The translations under genes and the position numbers were made by a program. From Deltaproteobacteria bacterium (lineage in GTDB: Bacteria; Desulfobacterota; DSM-4660; Desulfatiglandales; Desulfatiglandaceae), in the NCBI GenBank assembly GCA_021737785.1, contig JAIPDI010000020.1, forward strand, positions 26,009 through 90,008: DNA of 64,000 nt, written 5' to 3'. Shown in pieces: positions 35,261 to 44,419 of this stretch. The notes below the pieces were generated by a model. It was not told the origin of the DNA and searched no databases. It saw only the letters and a program-made list of their open reading frames with translations. The first letter of the stretch is position 1. Each line of letters starts with the position of its first letter.

Positions 35261-35407
35261 ATGACAAAGGGAGAACTCATCAAGAAGATTGGGGAGATTC
35301 TCAAAACAGACCTCGATCTTGATTTCTTGGAAATCCTAACAGTAGAGGAACTCGAGACCCTGATTGCTTGCATCAGAGACAGGGTGGGTCGCGTGGGCGA
35401 GGATTGA
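35261..35407 (+). CDS. Small hypothetical protein (48 aa)
   Basis: Short frame from ATG 35261 to TGA 35405-35407, encoding a 48-residue acidic/basic helical peptide (starts MTKGELIKKIGEIL, ends RVGRVGED). AGAGAGGG lies about 6 bases upstream. It resembles small helical proteins in length, with a regular Leu/Ile spacing. No family recognised. The surrounding 35151-35505 holds nothing else convincing. Confidence 0.4.
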   Translation: MTKGELIKKIGEILKTDLDLDFLEILTVEELETLIACIRDRVGRVGED

Positions 35408-35505
35408 ACGCCCCATTCAAGGCGGTGATCTTTCTAGAAAAGAGATGCTTTAGTAAAGCGTGGGGGATGGCGGAAGGGGGATGATTTGAACCATGGAGGG
35501 ACTAT

Positions 35506-35967
35506 GTGAACCCAAAGGATTCGACCGCTGTTAAAATACGCGAAATCGTCTTTGATATCGATGATTTCTTCGATAAGGAAAGAATCATGCAAAAATTTGA
35601 TAGGTTGATTCATGCCTGGGGACAGGAACTGGTTATAAAAGGGTATGCAAACCAGATCCCGATCTCTGATGATGAATGGCTCAAGTTTTTAGACATGGAC
35701 ATCTATTGGGGAGATCTTCAGGACGAGTGGGAGCATTACATCGTCGGTTGCCTGATTTTCTTTGTGATGCTGCGGGCAGATATAAAAAGGGATTTTTTGC
35801 TCCAGCCGGATTACATACGAGGGCAGAGACTCAGTCGATGGTTGGGAAAACTCTCCCATTACATGAATCCCTTATTAAGGGGTGTGATAACGAAATTCTG
35901 CCTGTGCTACAGTATGATATCGGATAAAGAGCCGATAAAAGTAAGATATGGCGAAATCACGGGATGA
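35506..35967 (+). CDS. Hypothetical protein
   Basis: 153 residues starting at GTG 35506, with TGGAGGG about 6 bases upstream. No family recognised. One moderately hydrophobic stretch near residue 85 ('YIVGCLIFFVMLRAD') could be a helix buried in a fold or membrane edge; otherwise acidic at the start and basic in the last third. Not clearly part of cluster B. Confidence 0.55.
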   Translation: MNPKDSTAVKIREIVFDIDDFFDKERIMQKFDRLIHAWGQELVIKGYANQIPISDDEWLKFLDMDIYWGDLQDEWEHYIVGCLIFFVMLRADIKRDFLLQPDYIRGQRLSRWLGKLSHYMNPLLRGVITKFCLCYSMISDKEPIKVRYGEITG

Positions 35968-36122
35968 AGCCAATTTAGAATGCACCATAGGCGAAACAGG
36001 TTCTTCAGTGTCAAATGGGATTTCGAGATTGTGGTGTTGATTCCCTGGTGTGCTCAGACTTGGGGTGTCTCCCGTTCAGCTGATTCTACCCCCTGCCGTC
36101 TTAGATAGCCAAAGGTGCCAAA

Positions 36123-36857
36123 ATGGGTAGAAAGACCATAAGAGATCAGATACGGCAAAAGGAAGCTGCCCTGAAGCATGCGGAAACACGGATTAAGGAA
36201 TTAAAAACCACTGTAAACGATAGAAATCATGAGATAAATATACTCCATCAACAACTGGCCTCCGATGGTCCTTCGACAAACGGACAAAAGGAATCTCTCG
36301 GCAATAAGACAAAAGAACTGGAACAGAGCGTCAGAGAAATTGGGAGGATCAGGGAAGGTTTAGCCCGTAAGGATGAAGCGCTTAGCACGATGAGTCTTGC
36401 CCTCTCTCAGAAAGAGCAGGAAATCGAGAAACTGAAACAAGCCCTTGACATTAGTGAACAAGCTTTCAAGGCAAAATTGGAAGAGAAGGGAAATGAAGGC
36501 CGTGAATTATTGGTGGGCAAAGACGCCGAGATTATGGCCTTGAAAGAGGCTTTGGGTAGCTTAGAGAGAGATCTGAGACAAAAACGGGAAGAAAACGAGA
36601 AGATCAAGAAACAACTGAGAGGCAAGGAAGAAGAACTGAAGACCATGTCCTCTCTTGTGCGCGAGAAAGAACAGGGGCTTGAGGAAGCAAGTCACATCCT
36701 AGAGAAAAAGAAACAAGAGTTCAAAGGTATAATATCTGAGAAGGATTCTGAGATCGAAATTATCAAAAACTGCTTAATGGTTACAAAAAAGGAAATTCAG
36801 CGTATTAAGGCCCGCACCTTCTGGCAGAAATTGAAGGTATGCTTCCAGCATGAGTAG
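36123..36857 (+). CDS. Coiled-coil protein
   Basis: 244 residues, dominated by Glu, Lys, Gln and Leu in heptad-like spacing from about residue 8 to 235, so one nearly continuous coiled coil. Repeating pieces such as 'KDEALSTMSLALSQKEQEIEKLK', 'GKDAEIMALKEALGSLERDL' and 'EKDSEIEIIKNCL' suggest internal duplication of a ~35-residue unit. A basic C-terminus 'TFWQKLKVCFQHE' could be an anchor. No family assigned. Confidence 0.6.
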   Translation: MGRKTIRDQIRQKEAALKHAETRIKELKTTVNDRNHEINILHQQLASDGPSTNGQKESLGNKTKELEQSVREIGRIREGLARKDEALSTMSLALSQKEQEIEKLKQALDISEQAFKAKLEEKGNEGRELLVGKDAEIMALKEALGSLERDLRQKREENEKIKKQLRGKEEELKTMSSLVREKEQGLEEASHILEKKKQEFKGIISEKDSEIEIIKNCLMVTKKEIQRIKARTFWQKLKVCFQHE

Positions 36858-37112
36858 AGAGTATTCTTATGTAAATCGAAATTAACTGTTTTATTCAAAA
36901 TATCATCACATATTTATAATTTCGTTTAATATCATGATATATAAATTAACTAAGGCAAATTAGCACAATTGGTATTGTTGAGGTAGTAGCCCGTGGGCAA
37001 TCATCTTTCCATGGATTCATGTATCGTAACAGGGTAAGATTAAAAATCCGTTTTTCGCATGGCCAACCCACAGAGCGTATTCCACCTAGCCAAAAATGAA
37101 AGGAGGAAATAA

Positions 37113-37403
37113 ATGGACACAGAGGTATTTGAGGAACTGGAGGAGGAACTGCTAAGCAACGGCTATCAAAAGGTTGAGGGCTATCAATATTCCGCTTCTG
37201 ATGGAGAGACAGGTATTCTACTTGAAGAAGAAGGAATATCCATCCTCGATGTTGAGGGTTCTCCGCTCAATACCAAATTTGAGCTCTCACTTGACGGAGT
37301 AGATGATGCACTATGGTGTGTTAAAAAGGCTCGTCAGCAAAGTCTACCCTTACGGTCTGAATTTTTTGAAAAAACGTGTAAGGGGCGACGTTCGGCCTTA
37401 TAA
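37113..37403 (+). CDS. Hypothetical protein
   Basis: 96 residues. AAAGGAGGAAATAA before ATG 37113 is a strong ribosome-binding site. Very acidic N-terminus (EVFEELEEELL) and alternating strand-like segments; no family recognised. The gap 36858-37112 before it is AT-rich with no gene. Confidence 0.55.
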   Translation: MDTEVFEELEEELLSNGYQKVEGYQYSASDGETGILLEEEGISILDVEGSPLNTKFELSLDGVDDALWCVKKARQQSLPLRSEFFEKTCKGRRSAL

Positions 37404-37866
37404 ATAATTGAAAGCCCCTTTCGACAAATGAGTAATGAGTATAGAGAGATTGTGAATTTCGTAAAAAGCTTAGAAAGTTTACTGAATGAATGAGGGATTG
37501 AGGGATTGGGAAATTGGGGAATTCGCATGATAAAACAGTATGCTTCCAAATTCTTAAATCCCTAAATTCCTTAATCCTCAAATTTAGTCAAATTTCAAAT
37601 ATCTTTGGTTGCGGCCGTTAGGCCGCCTTGGGTGTAAGTAGTGCCATCACATGGGTTGCCCAAAAAATTTATAACGGAATTGAATGGGATACCAGATGGT
37701 AGCCCTATTTCGGACAGTATTGAAGAGCGTAAAAAAAGGATCACCATGACAACCGCAATAAGAGAATAGAGCTGATCTCGGGTAGCCTGTGTCCTGGCAG
37801 TTTTGGATTAGCGATGTCTTGGCAGGTGTCAATTATCATCAGAGGTCTCAGGGGTCTTATAGAATT
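37404..37866. other. Non-coding gap with word repeats
   Basis: No convincing gene. About 37486-37525 is a run of TGAGGGATTGAGGGATTGGG-type words, and 37548-37580 holds a partly complementary AAATCCCTAAATTCC run, so the two could pair. GCGGCCGTTAGGCCGC (about 37609-37624) is a perfect short hairpin. The words match the type seen at 6008-6060. Confidence 0.45.
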
Positions 37867-38373
37867 CTAATCAAAGAGCACCATCGTATACCAGGCCGGT
37901 ATCAGCTTTCCTGAATTGTCAAAAGCGACTTTGAATCCCAATGGTTTAACTGTTTGTTCGATATGTATCCCATAAGCGTCCATTGATGGTCGTGCCAGAT
38001 GGGGGAATTGGCATGGGGCTGGATAAGCACATTCTTCGTATAGCACGCAAAGGGCCATCGCAAAAGCAAAACTCATACCGAAGCCTAGCATAGCTTCTTT
38101 CTCGATGGCTAAGGCGACTTCTTGGCCCCTTTTGGGAGTAGTGGTTTTGATGATGATCCCCTTGCTATATTTTGAAAATGCCTGCATGAAGCTTTCCAGA
38201 GAAAGGTTCAGATGAGGTGGGCAAGTCCAGAACTTTCCCCATCGATTGCAGCCAAAACGGCATTTCAGATGTGATCGCGGATCAAAGACAATCTGTGTCG
38301 TATCAATCAGCTTGGCTTCTTGAGCGCCGAGCTCCAAAGATCTCTCAACCAGAAGTTTGTATATGTTATCCAA
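37867..38373 (-). CDS. DUF2284 metal-binding protein (minus strand)
   Basis: 168 residues, reading right to left. DUF2284 hallmarks 'LKCRFGCNRWGKFWTCPPHLN' region and 'ECAYPAPCQFPHLARPSMDA' are clear; six to seven Cys for a metal or iron-sulfur site. Only the first pattern and the second are shared with the 34551-35150 protein, so these are distant paralogs. Isolated gene opposite to its neighbours. Confidence 0.82.
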   Translation of the reverse strand: MDNIYKLLVERSLELGAQEAKLIDTTQIVFDPRSHLKCRFGCNRWGKFWTCPPHLNLSLESFMQAFSKYSKGIIIKTTTPKRGQEVALAIEKEAMLGFGMSFAFAMALCVLYEECAYPAPCQFPHLARPSMDAYGIHIEQTVKPLGFKVAFDNSGKLIPAWYTMVLFD

Positions 38374-38723
38374 AAGATCCCAATATATGGAGATAAAGAG
38401 ATATTCTCCTTAACGTATGCCCACTTTAGGCCAGGATCATGCGCATTTGCCCGCAGGGCCAGGTCCGTCGCATTCCTTTTACGACAAACAGTACTCTTCA
38501 TCTGATCAGTATACCGGGTTGCTGTCAAGGGAAAACTGGAGAAGCCTTCTAAAAGTCTATTTTGATGGTAATGGATAGCGCATCTCGATGGGTTATCGAG
38601 AATAGGTCCCACAGTTCTAATGCCAGGCAGCATTCTCAATTCAGGACAGTCTCTTGGTCTTCCCAAAATGCATTGTTGCCCATGTAGAATCAATGACGCA
38701 TCTCACTATCGCAGGAAGCCATT
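38374..38723. other. Intergenic region without recognised genes
   Basis: Contains the presumed promoter of the minus-strand DUF2284 gene and the leader of exbB. Short open frames on both strands have no ribosome-binding site or recognisable product. No riboswitch or terminator seen. Confidence 0.4.
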
Positions 38724-39356
38724 ATGATCGAGGTACTTTTGAAGGGCGGTCCCGTGATGTACCCCCTCCTTGCATGTTCAATCATCTCCCTCACGGTCAC
38801 CATAGAGAGGTTTCTTTTTTGGGCAAGGGAGGGTTTTCGCTGTAATCAACCCCTTGTAGACGAGGTCCTTGAGCTATGCCGCGTCGGGGATTGGGAGGCG
38901 GTGAGAACAAGGGCAGGTGGATCTAAGGATTACGTTATCAAAATTCTGATAAGCGGAATTCTGCATCGAGAGTTCTCTATGACGAAGGCCATGGAAACAG
39001 CCTCTGCCGACGAAATCAAGAGAATGCGTCAATATCTCAAGGTGCTCGACACTTTGATTACCGTATCTCCTCTGCTGGGCATTTTCGGCACGGTGATCGG
39101 TATTATCACGTCTTTTGAGCTCTTGGGGCAAAGCGGGATTGAACACCCCCAATTGGTAACCGCAGGGATAGCTCAGGCACTCATCACTACAGCCACAGGT
39201 CTCGGCATCGCGATACTCGCTGTCTTTCCTTACAACTACTTCAATTCGAAGGTTGTATATGCTGCCTTGGCAATCGAGAAGAGCACAACCAGCCTGGAAA
39301 TCTTGTACGAAAAATTGATTTATACGGCTCGTGAGGGAGTGGAGGAAACACAATAA
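38724..39356 (+). CDS. exbB: ExbB/TolQ/MotA-family proton channel protein
   Basis: 210 residues, three predicted membrane helices in the ExbB pattern: 'MYPLLACSIISLTVTIERF' at the start, then 'LKVLDTLITVSPLLGIFGTVIGIITSF' and 'AQALITTATGLGIAILAVFPYNYF'. It would power TonB-dependent uptake through the outer membrane. No exbD or tonB is adjacent, so partners must be elsewhere. Adjacent to TonB-receptor sequences and B12 genes, it probably serves cobalamin import. Confidence 0.88.
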   Translation: MIEVLLKGGPVMYPLLACSIISLTVTIERFLFWAREGFRCNQPLVDEVLELCRVGDWEAVRTRAGGSKDYVIKILISGILHREFSMTKAMETASADEIKRMRQYLKVLDTLITVSPLLGIFGTVIGIITSFELLGQSGIEHPQLVTAGIAQALITTATGLGIAILAVFPYNYFNSKVVYAALAIEKSTTSLEILYEKLIYTAREGVEETQ

Positions 39357-39470
39357 GGGTGCTTTGTCTGATGCTTTGTGCGGCCCGGGGAAAATGTCTG
39401 CTCGCTGGGACAAAGAATTATCAGGGAGCGGACTGAGGGTAACTATATGATCTTGAGGATAAAAAAGGTA

Positions 39471-39510
39471 AATCCCGGGATCGATTCATTTCGGTTCGGG
39501 GATTTTTTTT
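39471..39510 (+). terminator. Terminator after exbB
   Basis: AATCCCGGGATCG (39471-39483) pairs with CGGTTCGGGGATT (39492-39504) with one mismatch and wobbles, followed by a run of eight T. Intrinsic terminator about 115 bases after the exbB stop. Confidence 0.75.
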
Positions 39511-39647
39511 GCCCCGGGCCGGAGGCATTGAACCACGGCAGAGAGGGGAGGACAAACAAAATACGGATCGGGATAATCGTCTGTTTGATTTTCCAACCGA
39601 CTGACCGCGGGTTTCGCCTCTGTGGCTGGAAAGATAAGTGAGGGATC

Positions 39648-40112
39648 ATGAAAAGGAGCGCACCTTTGTCAGGGCTGATCGCCTTGTCTATTATGCCGGG
39701 GATCCGTCTGGCCGAGAATGGGCAAAAGCGCAAGGAGACGGTGGAAACGCTTGATGAGGTGGTGGTGCCGACCACAAAGATCCCTGAGAAACGGAAAGAT
39801 GTTCCGAACGAGGGGATTGGGGTTGACGAATTGCAGATCCACGAGTCTCCGGTAAAGACCCCTGGGGAACTCCTGGCCAATGAACCGGGCATTGACTGGC
39901 GGACTTATGGGGATTATGGTGGCGCTGTCGGTGAAATCCACATCAGGGACATGTCGGGCAACGTTACCCAGGTGCGCGTGAAAGGGCTCACCGTCAATTG
40001 GCCTTCGTTGGGGCCGGACCGTCATTTTTTAAGGTTGCTTATGCGCCCTGATAGTGTATTTTGTCAGCGGGCTGTCCATGTCTCCATCGCACTTTGTTTA
40101 ACCTGGTATTGA
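39648..40112 (+). pseudogene. Truncated TonB-dependent receptor (plug fragment)
   Basis: 154 residues. Signal-peptide-like start, then 'VETLDEVVVPTTKIPEKRKDVP' and 'GELLANEPGIDWRTYGDYGGAVGEIHIRDMSG', the TonB-box and plug domain of BtuB-like receptors, which normally continue to a 450+ residue barrel. Here resemblance stops near 'LTVNWPSLGPDR' and the last 30 residues look unrelated, so the barrel is lost. A remnant after deletion, directly next to the BtuF-CbiZ gene. The intact receptor at 49247-51148 presumably replaces it. Confidence 0.75.
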
Positions 40113-40125
40113 AACGGGGAAGTGA

Positions 40126-42153
40126 ATGAAAAAAGAAATGGTTTTCAATACGGCCAAAGTCCTGCTTCTGTTGGCCATCTTCATCGGGTCCATGGTGGGG
40201 CCTTCCGCATCGCTGGCCTTTTCAGAGGAATTCGTTGATGCATCCGGGACCACTGTGACATTTGGAAAGCCGCCTTTACGGGTGGTCTCTCTTGTGCCGG
40301 GCATCACCGAGATAATTTTCAGGATTGGTGCCGGAGATGCGGTTCAAGGGATCACCTATTACAGCACCTATCCCCCCGAAGCAGCAGGGAAACCGGTCGT
40401 GGGGGGCTTTTTTTCGCCGTCTCTCGGCGCTATCGAGGCGATACAGCCGGATTTGATTTTTCTGTCGTCACTCCATGAAAGGGTAAGAGAACGGTTTCGT
40501 CATAGGGCGGGGTGCACGCTGGTCAATCTGGATGCCAAGAGCGTGGATGACATCTTCCGGAACATCGAACTCCTGGGGAGGATATTCAATAGAACAGAGG
40601 AGGCCCGTCGACTTAACCGGAGGATCAAGGCCCCGTTTCAAGTCGTTGCCCGTAAAGTCGCCCATATCCCTGCGGCAAACCGAAGGCGGGTCATCCGGCT
40701 CATGGGGCAAGACCGGGTGATGACGCCCGGAGACGACTCTTTTCAGAATGAGATGATCAGGGCCGCCGGCGGTATCCCTCCTGAACTGGGGAAAAACGGG
40801 AACATTGTGACGATCACCAAAGAGGAGTGGATGAATTTCAACCCGCAGGTCATCTATGGGTGTGGAGGGGACAGGGAAACCGCCAAAAGGTTTCTCAACC
40901 GCGTTGGATGGAAGGATGTGGAGGCGGTAACTCATGGAAAGATATTCTACTTTCCCTGCGATCTGACCTGCAGGGCGTCCACCAGGGCAGGGGAGTTCGT
41001 TTCATGGCTTTCATCCACGATCTATACGGATGCATTTGCCGTTAAAGAGAATCAGATTTTAGAGGAGAAGCTGTCCGAATCCCGCAAACTTGACCTGGCC
41101 CTTGATTACGTTGAGGATGCCCGGGTATGGCGCAGCACCATTCATGACTTTGAAAACAAGACCCTGATCATCGATTTCAAAGCGCCCATGGCCGTTCTCT
41201 CCACACTGGAAGGGGAGCGCAACGGCATCGCCTCCATCGGCAATCATTATTCCCCTCCCCCCTGCTGGGCCATCAGCCATGAGTCCGGCCTGGAGGGGGA
41301 AAGGGATCGGGTATATCAGGTCATCGGCAAATCCGGAGAAAACGCCAGTTTTCTCTTCACCGGCGTGGACATGGACCATCTGGTGATAGAACGGCAAAGT
41401 TTCAGGGAGATGGCGGTCTATGCCCTGGTAACGGCCGGCATCAGGTCGAACGCCATGAGAATGTCCAAGGATGAAGGGCGCTTCTATGAACCGGGAACGA
41501 TCAATATCATCCTCCTGCCCAATGTGAAACTCACGTCGCGCGCCATGACAAGGGCCGTTATCAGCGCTACCGAGGGGAAAACCGCTGCGCTGCAGGATCT
41601 GGATATCAGGAGCCGTTACACCCCCCTGGTGAACCAGGCCACGGGCACGGGGACGGATAATCTGATCGTTGCCCAGGGGACGGGCCGCCTGACGGACAAT
41701 GCGGGCGGGCACTCAAAGCTGGGAGAGTTGATTGCCGGGACGGTGTATGCCGCTGTAAAAAAGGCTGTTTACAGACAGAACAGCATCACGGCACCCCGAA
41801 ATGTCTTCTGGCGTCTGAAGGAGAGGGGAATCAGTATCTCTGAATTGATTTCAGTGGATGCCTGTGAATGCGGTGTTGAGAGGGGAGACCTGTCAGGGGG
41901 CCTGGAAGGAATACTCCTCCAGCCCGAATACGCCGCTTTCGTGGAATCGTCATTCGCCATGAGCGATGACTATCAAAGGGGGCTGATCACCGGCCTGGAC
42001 ACCCATGAAGCATTGTGCAAAAGCATAGCGGAAAAGATCGCCGGCCGGAACATAGACCATATGGTCGATCTTGTGGCTATTGAAGATATGCCGCCCGTTT
42101 TAGAGATGACGCTGAACAGCATGCTTAATGGTCTCTACTTCAAAATGAAGTGA
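40126..42153 (+). CDS. Fusion of BtuF-type cobalamin-binding protein and CbiZ adenosylcobinamide amidohydrolase
   Basis: 675 residues. N-terminal signal peptide (hydrophobic core to about residue 28, then ASLAFSEE). Residues about 35-300 are a periplasmic B12-binding fold ('RVVSLVPGITEIIFRIGAGD', 'QPDLIFLSS'). From about 315 to 560 the CbiZ amidohydrolase domain appears: 'LVTAGIRSNAMR', 'GTINIILLPN', 'ATEGKTAALQDLDIRSRYT', 'ATGTGTDNLIVAQG', 'GGHSKLGELIAGTVYAAV'. About 110 further residues follow with no match I can name. CbiZ cleaves adenosylcobinamide-type corrinoids to cobyric acid; a secreted fusion would remodel them in the periplasm. Followed by cobD and cbiB, which rebuild the nucleotide loop. 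Confidence 0.85.
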   Translation: MKKEMVFNTAKVLLLLAIFIGSMVGPSASLAFSEEFVDASGTTVTFGKPPLRVVSLVPGITEIIFRIGAGDAVQGITYYSTYPPEAAGKPVVGGFFSPSLGAIEAIQPDLIFLSSLHERVRERFRHRAGCTLVNLDAKSVDDIFRNIELLGRIFNRTEEARRLNRRIKAPFQVVARKVAHIPAANRRRVIRLMGQDRVMTPGDDSFQNEMIRAAGGIPPELGKNGNIVTITKEEWMNFNPQVIYGCGGDRETAKRFLNRVGWKDVEAVTHGKIFYFPCDLTCRASTRAGEFVSWLSSTIYTDAFAVKENQILEEKLSESRKLDLALDYVEDARVWRSTIHDFENKTLIIDFKAPMAVLSTLEGERNGIASIGNHYSPPPCWAISHESGLEGERDRVYQVIGKSGENASFLFTGVDMDHLVIERQSFREMAVYALVTAGIRSNAMRMSKDEGRFYEPGTINIILLPNVKLTSRAMTRAVISATEGKTAALQDLDIRSRYTPLVNQATGTGTDNLIVAQGTGRLTDNAGGHSKLGELIAGTVYAAVKKAVYRQNSITAPRNVFWRLKERGISISELISVDACECGVERGDLSGGLEGILLQPEYAAFVESSFAMSDDYQRGLITGLDTHEALCKSIAEKIAGRNIDHMVDLVAIEDMPPVLEMTLNSMLNGLYFKMK

Positions 42154-42215
42154 GATATATAAAAAGCCACAACCAAAGATTCTATTTATAACGGCTGTGA
42201 CCTGCCGTTGGAGGG

Positions 42216-43316
42216 ATGATGACAAGACAATCGCAGTATTTGCATGGTGGCGCCCCGCAGCGGGACATGGCCAGGCTGGGCGTGCCGCTTCGGCCTGTAT
42301 TGGACTTCAGTGTGAATCTCAATCCCCTGGGTCCGCCCCCTGTGATTCAAGAGAGATGGCAGGAATTGTTTGAGGCTGTCGAGCACTATCCCAGCATTGA
42401 AGGGGAGGGGGTGGCCCTTTACTATGAAACGGTCTGCAACGTATCCTCACGCAACTTTCTGGCGGGGAATGGATCGACGGAGATGATCTATCATGCGCCC
42501 AGGGTGCTCGGCTTCAAGCGGGCCGCCGTGATCACGCCGTCCTACCACGATTATGAGCGGGCCTCACTCCTGGCCGGCGCCGAGGTGGTGAGGTGTCCCC
42601 TTTCTCCGGCGGACGATTTCGCCTTTCCGCCGGAAAATGAACTGGTCGGCCTTTTAAACCACGTGGATGCCCTCTGGATCGCACGTCCCAACAACCCCAC
42701 GGGCAATGTCTTTCCCAAGGACGTCATCTTAAGACTGGCCCGCAGGTTTCCGCAAAAATGGTTTATGGTTGACGAGGCGTTCATTCAGTTTCTATCTGAT
42801 TGGAAGACGAACAGTCTCCTCACCGAAACGCCTCTCCCCAATATCCTGGTGCTCCACTCCCTCACAAAATTCTTTGCCATCGCAGGCCTCAGGCTGGGGG
42901 GGGTCATAGGAAGTGAACCGGTCATATCACGGTTGAAAAAGGCCAAGGAGCCGTGGGCGGTCAATGGGATCGCGGATCGGGTGGCGTCCCTGCTAACAGA
43001 ATGCCCTGATTATGAGGATGACACCCGCACGAGCGTTCAACAGGAATGCCGCAGGGTATTTGGCGGTCTCCAATCCCTGGACGGGATCGTCCCGTATCCT
43101 GCGTCAGCCGATTATATCCTGTGCCGATGGGTGAAAACAGGAAACCTGGATGATATGATTCGACACCTCCTTTCTCATGGGGCGTACGTGCGGGACTGCA
43201 GGAATTTTCCGGGACTTGAAGATAACTTCTTTCGCATCGGCCTTAAAAAGCCGGCAGACAATGATCTGTTGCTCTCGCTTCTGGCGTCGTTTCAGCCGTC
43301 TCAGCCAGGATTGTGA
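42216..43316 (+). CDS. cobD: L-threonine-O-3-phosphate decarboxylase CobD (PLP-dependent)
   Basis: 366 residues, class I/II aminotransferase fold. 'NLNPLGPPP' and 'YPSIEG' at the start and 'HSLTKFFAIAGLRLG' with PLP-binding K218 mark CobD/HisC-like enzymes; the B12 context selects CobD, which makes (R)-1-amino-2-propanol phosphate for CbiB. ATG 42216 and 42219 are both possible. Stop overlaps cbiB by 4 bp. Confidence 0.9.
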   Translation: MMTRQSQYLHGGAPQRDMARLGVPLRPVLDFSVNLNPLGPPPVIQERWQELFEAVEHYPSIEGEGVALYYETVCNVSSRNFLAGNGSTEMIYHAPRVLGFKRAAVITPSYHDYERASLLAGAEVVRCPLSPADDFAFPPENELVGLLNHVDALWIARPNNPTGNVFPKDVILRLARRFPQKWFMVDEAFIQFLSDWKTNSLLTETPLPNILVLHSLTKFFAIAGLRLGGVIGSEPVISRLKKAKEPWAVNGIADRVASLLTECPDYEDDTRTSVQQECRRVFGGLQSLDGIVPYPASADYILCRWVKTGNLDDMIRHLLSHGAYVRDCRNFPGLEDNFFRIGLKKPADNDLLLSLLASFQPSQPGL

Positions 43317-44308
43317 ACATGTTTCCATTGGCCGTCATCCTCCTCCTTGCATTCCTCCTGGATCTCCTTTTGGGGGATCCCCGTTACCGGCTCCACCCCA
43401 TCCGGTTGATGGGCCTTTGCATCCTCTTTTTCACGAAGATATTCCGACGCCTGGGCCTGGACGGGAAGTGGGGGGGCATCCTCCTGGTGGGGACGGTTCA
43501 GGCCGTTTTTCTTGTCGCCTATTTGACAGCGAGTCTTGCGCTCCGCCATATCCATATGGTGATCGGGCTCATGTTTGATCTTTTCATAGGCTATTCATGC
43601 CTTGCGCTCAAGGATCTTTTCACCCATACGGACCGCGTGGTCCATGCGATGGAGGCCGGTGATCTCATAGAAGCCAGAAAAAGGATTGGAATGGTGGTGG
43701 GCCGCGATGTCCGATATCTGGATGAAAAGGGGGTCTGCAGGGCGGCAATGGAGACCTTGGCCGAGAATTTTGTGGACGGGTTTCTTTCCCCGCTTTTTTG
43801 GGGGGTCAGCGGCGGAATGCTGGGATATCTTCTTGGATATTCCCCGGTCATGACCGCCATAAGCCTTATGCTCGCCTTTAAAGTGACGAGCACCCTGGAC
43901 TCCATGGTGGGTTACAAAGACGCCCGGTTCCTCAAGTTCGGCTGGGCCGGGGCAAGGCTCGACGACATCATGAACTTTGTCCCCGCCCGCCTGTCCCTGG
44001 TGATTCTCTTTATCGGGGCATGGATTTGCCGCTTAAACCCGTCAGGAGGGATAAGGACTGCACTGAGAGACAGACTGAAGCATGATTCCCCCAACAGCGC
44101 ACACGCGGAGAGTTTTGTGGCGGGGGCCCTTCGCGTGCAACTGGGGGGCCCGACCATCTATCCGGGGGGTAGAAAAGAAAAGCCCTGGCTGGGACAAGGA
44201 AACCCTGATCCGGTGCCCCTGCATATCCGAAAGACAGGCAGGCTTCTCAAATGCGCTGCCTGGGTCGGGGTGATTATCACCGTGTGTTCGCTGATGGTGT
44301 TCTGCTGA
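43313..44308 (+). CDS. cbiB: Adenosylcobinamide-phosphate synthase CbiB
   Basis: 331 residues, inner-membrane protein with about five helices. 'DLLLGDPRYRLHPIRLMG' at the start and 'VGYKDARFLKFGWAGARLDDIMNFVPARLS' are CbiB signatures. Starts at GTG 43313 overlapping cobD, with ATG 43319 an alternative. Attaches aminopropanol phosphate to adenosylcobyric acid, continuing the salvage line begun by CbiZ. Confidence 0.92.
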   Translation: MNMFPLAVILLLAFLLDLLLGDPRYRLHPIRLMGLCILFFTKIFRRLGLDGKWGGILLVGTVQAVFLVAYLTASLALRHIHMVIGLMFDLFIGYSCLALKDLFTHTDRVVHAMEAGDLIEARKRIGMVVGRDVRYLDEKGVCRAAMETLAENFVDGFLSPLFWGVSGGMLGYLLGYSPVMTAISLMLAFKVTSTLDSMVGYKDARFLKFGWAGARLDDIMNFVPARLSLVILFIGAWICRLNPSGGIRTALRDRLKHDSPNSAHAESFVAGALRVQLGGPTIYPGGRKEKPWLGQGNPDPVPLHIRKTGRLLKCAAWVGVIITVCSLMVFC

Positions 44309-44419
44309 TAACACGGGGTGATATATCAGAGCGCAGTCCGGATGGTTCAAGGAACCGAAGACCGTTTTATACAAATCAGAGGGGTCAATGTATGTCCAAG
44401 GTAGAAAGGGAGGGGTGCT

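Noticed and set aside
38307..38693. 128-codon minus-strand frame upstream of the DUF2284 gene
   Set aside because: Overlaps the DUF2284 start in another frame and shows no domain or ribosome-binding site.
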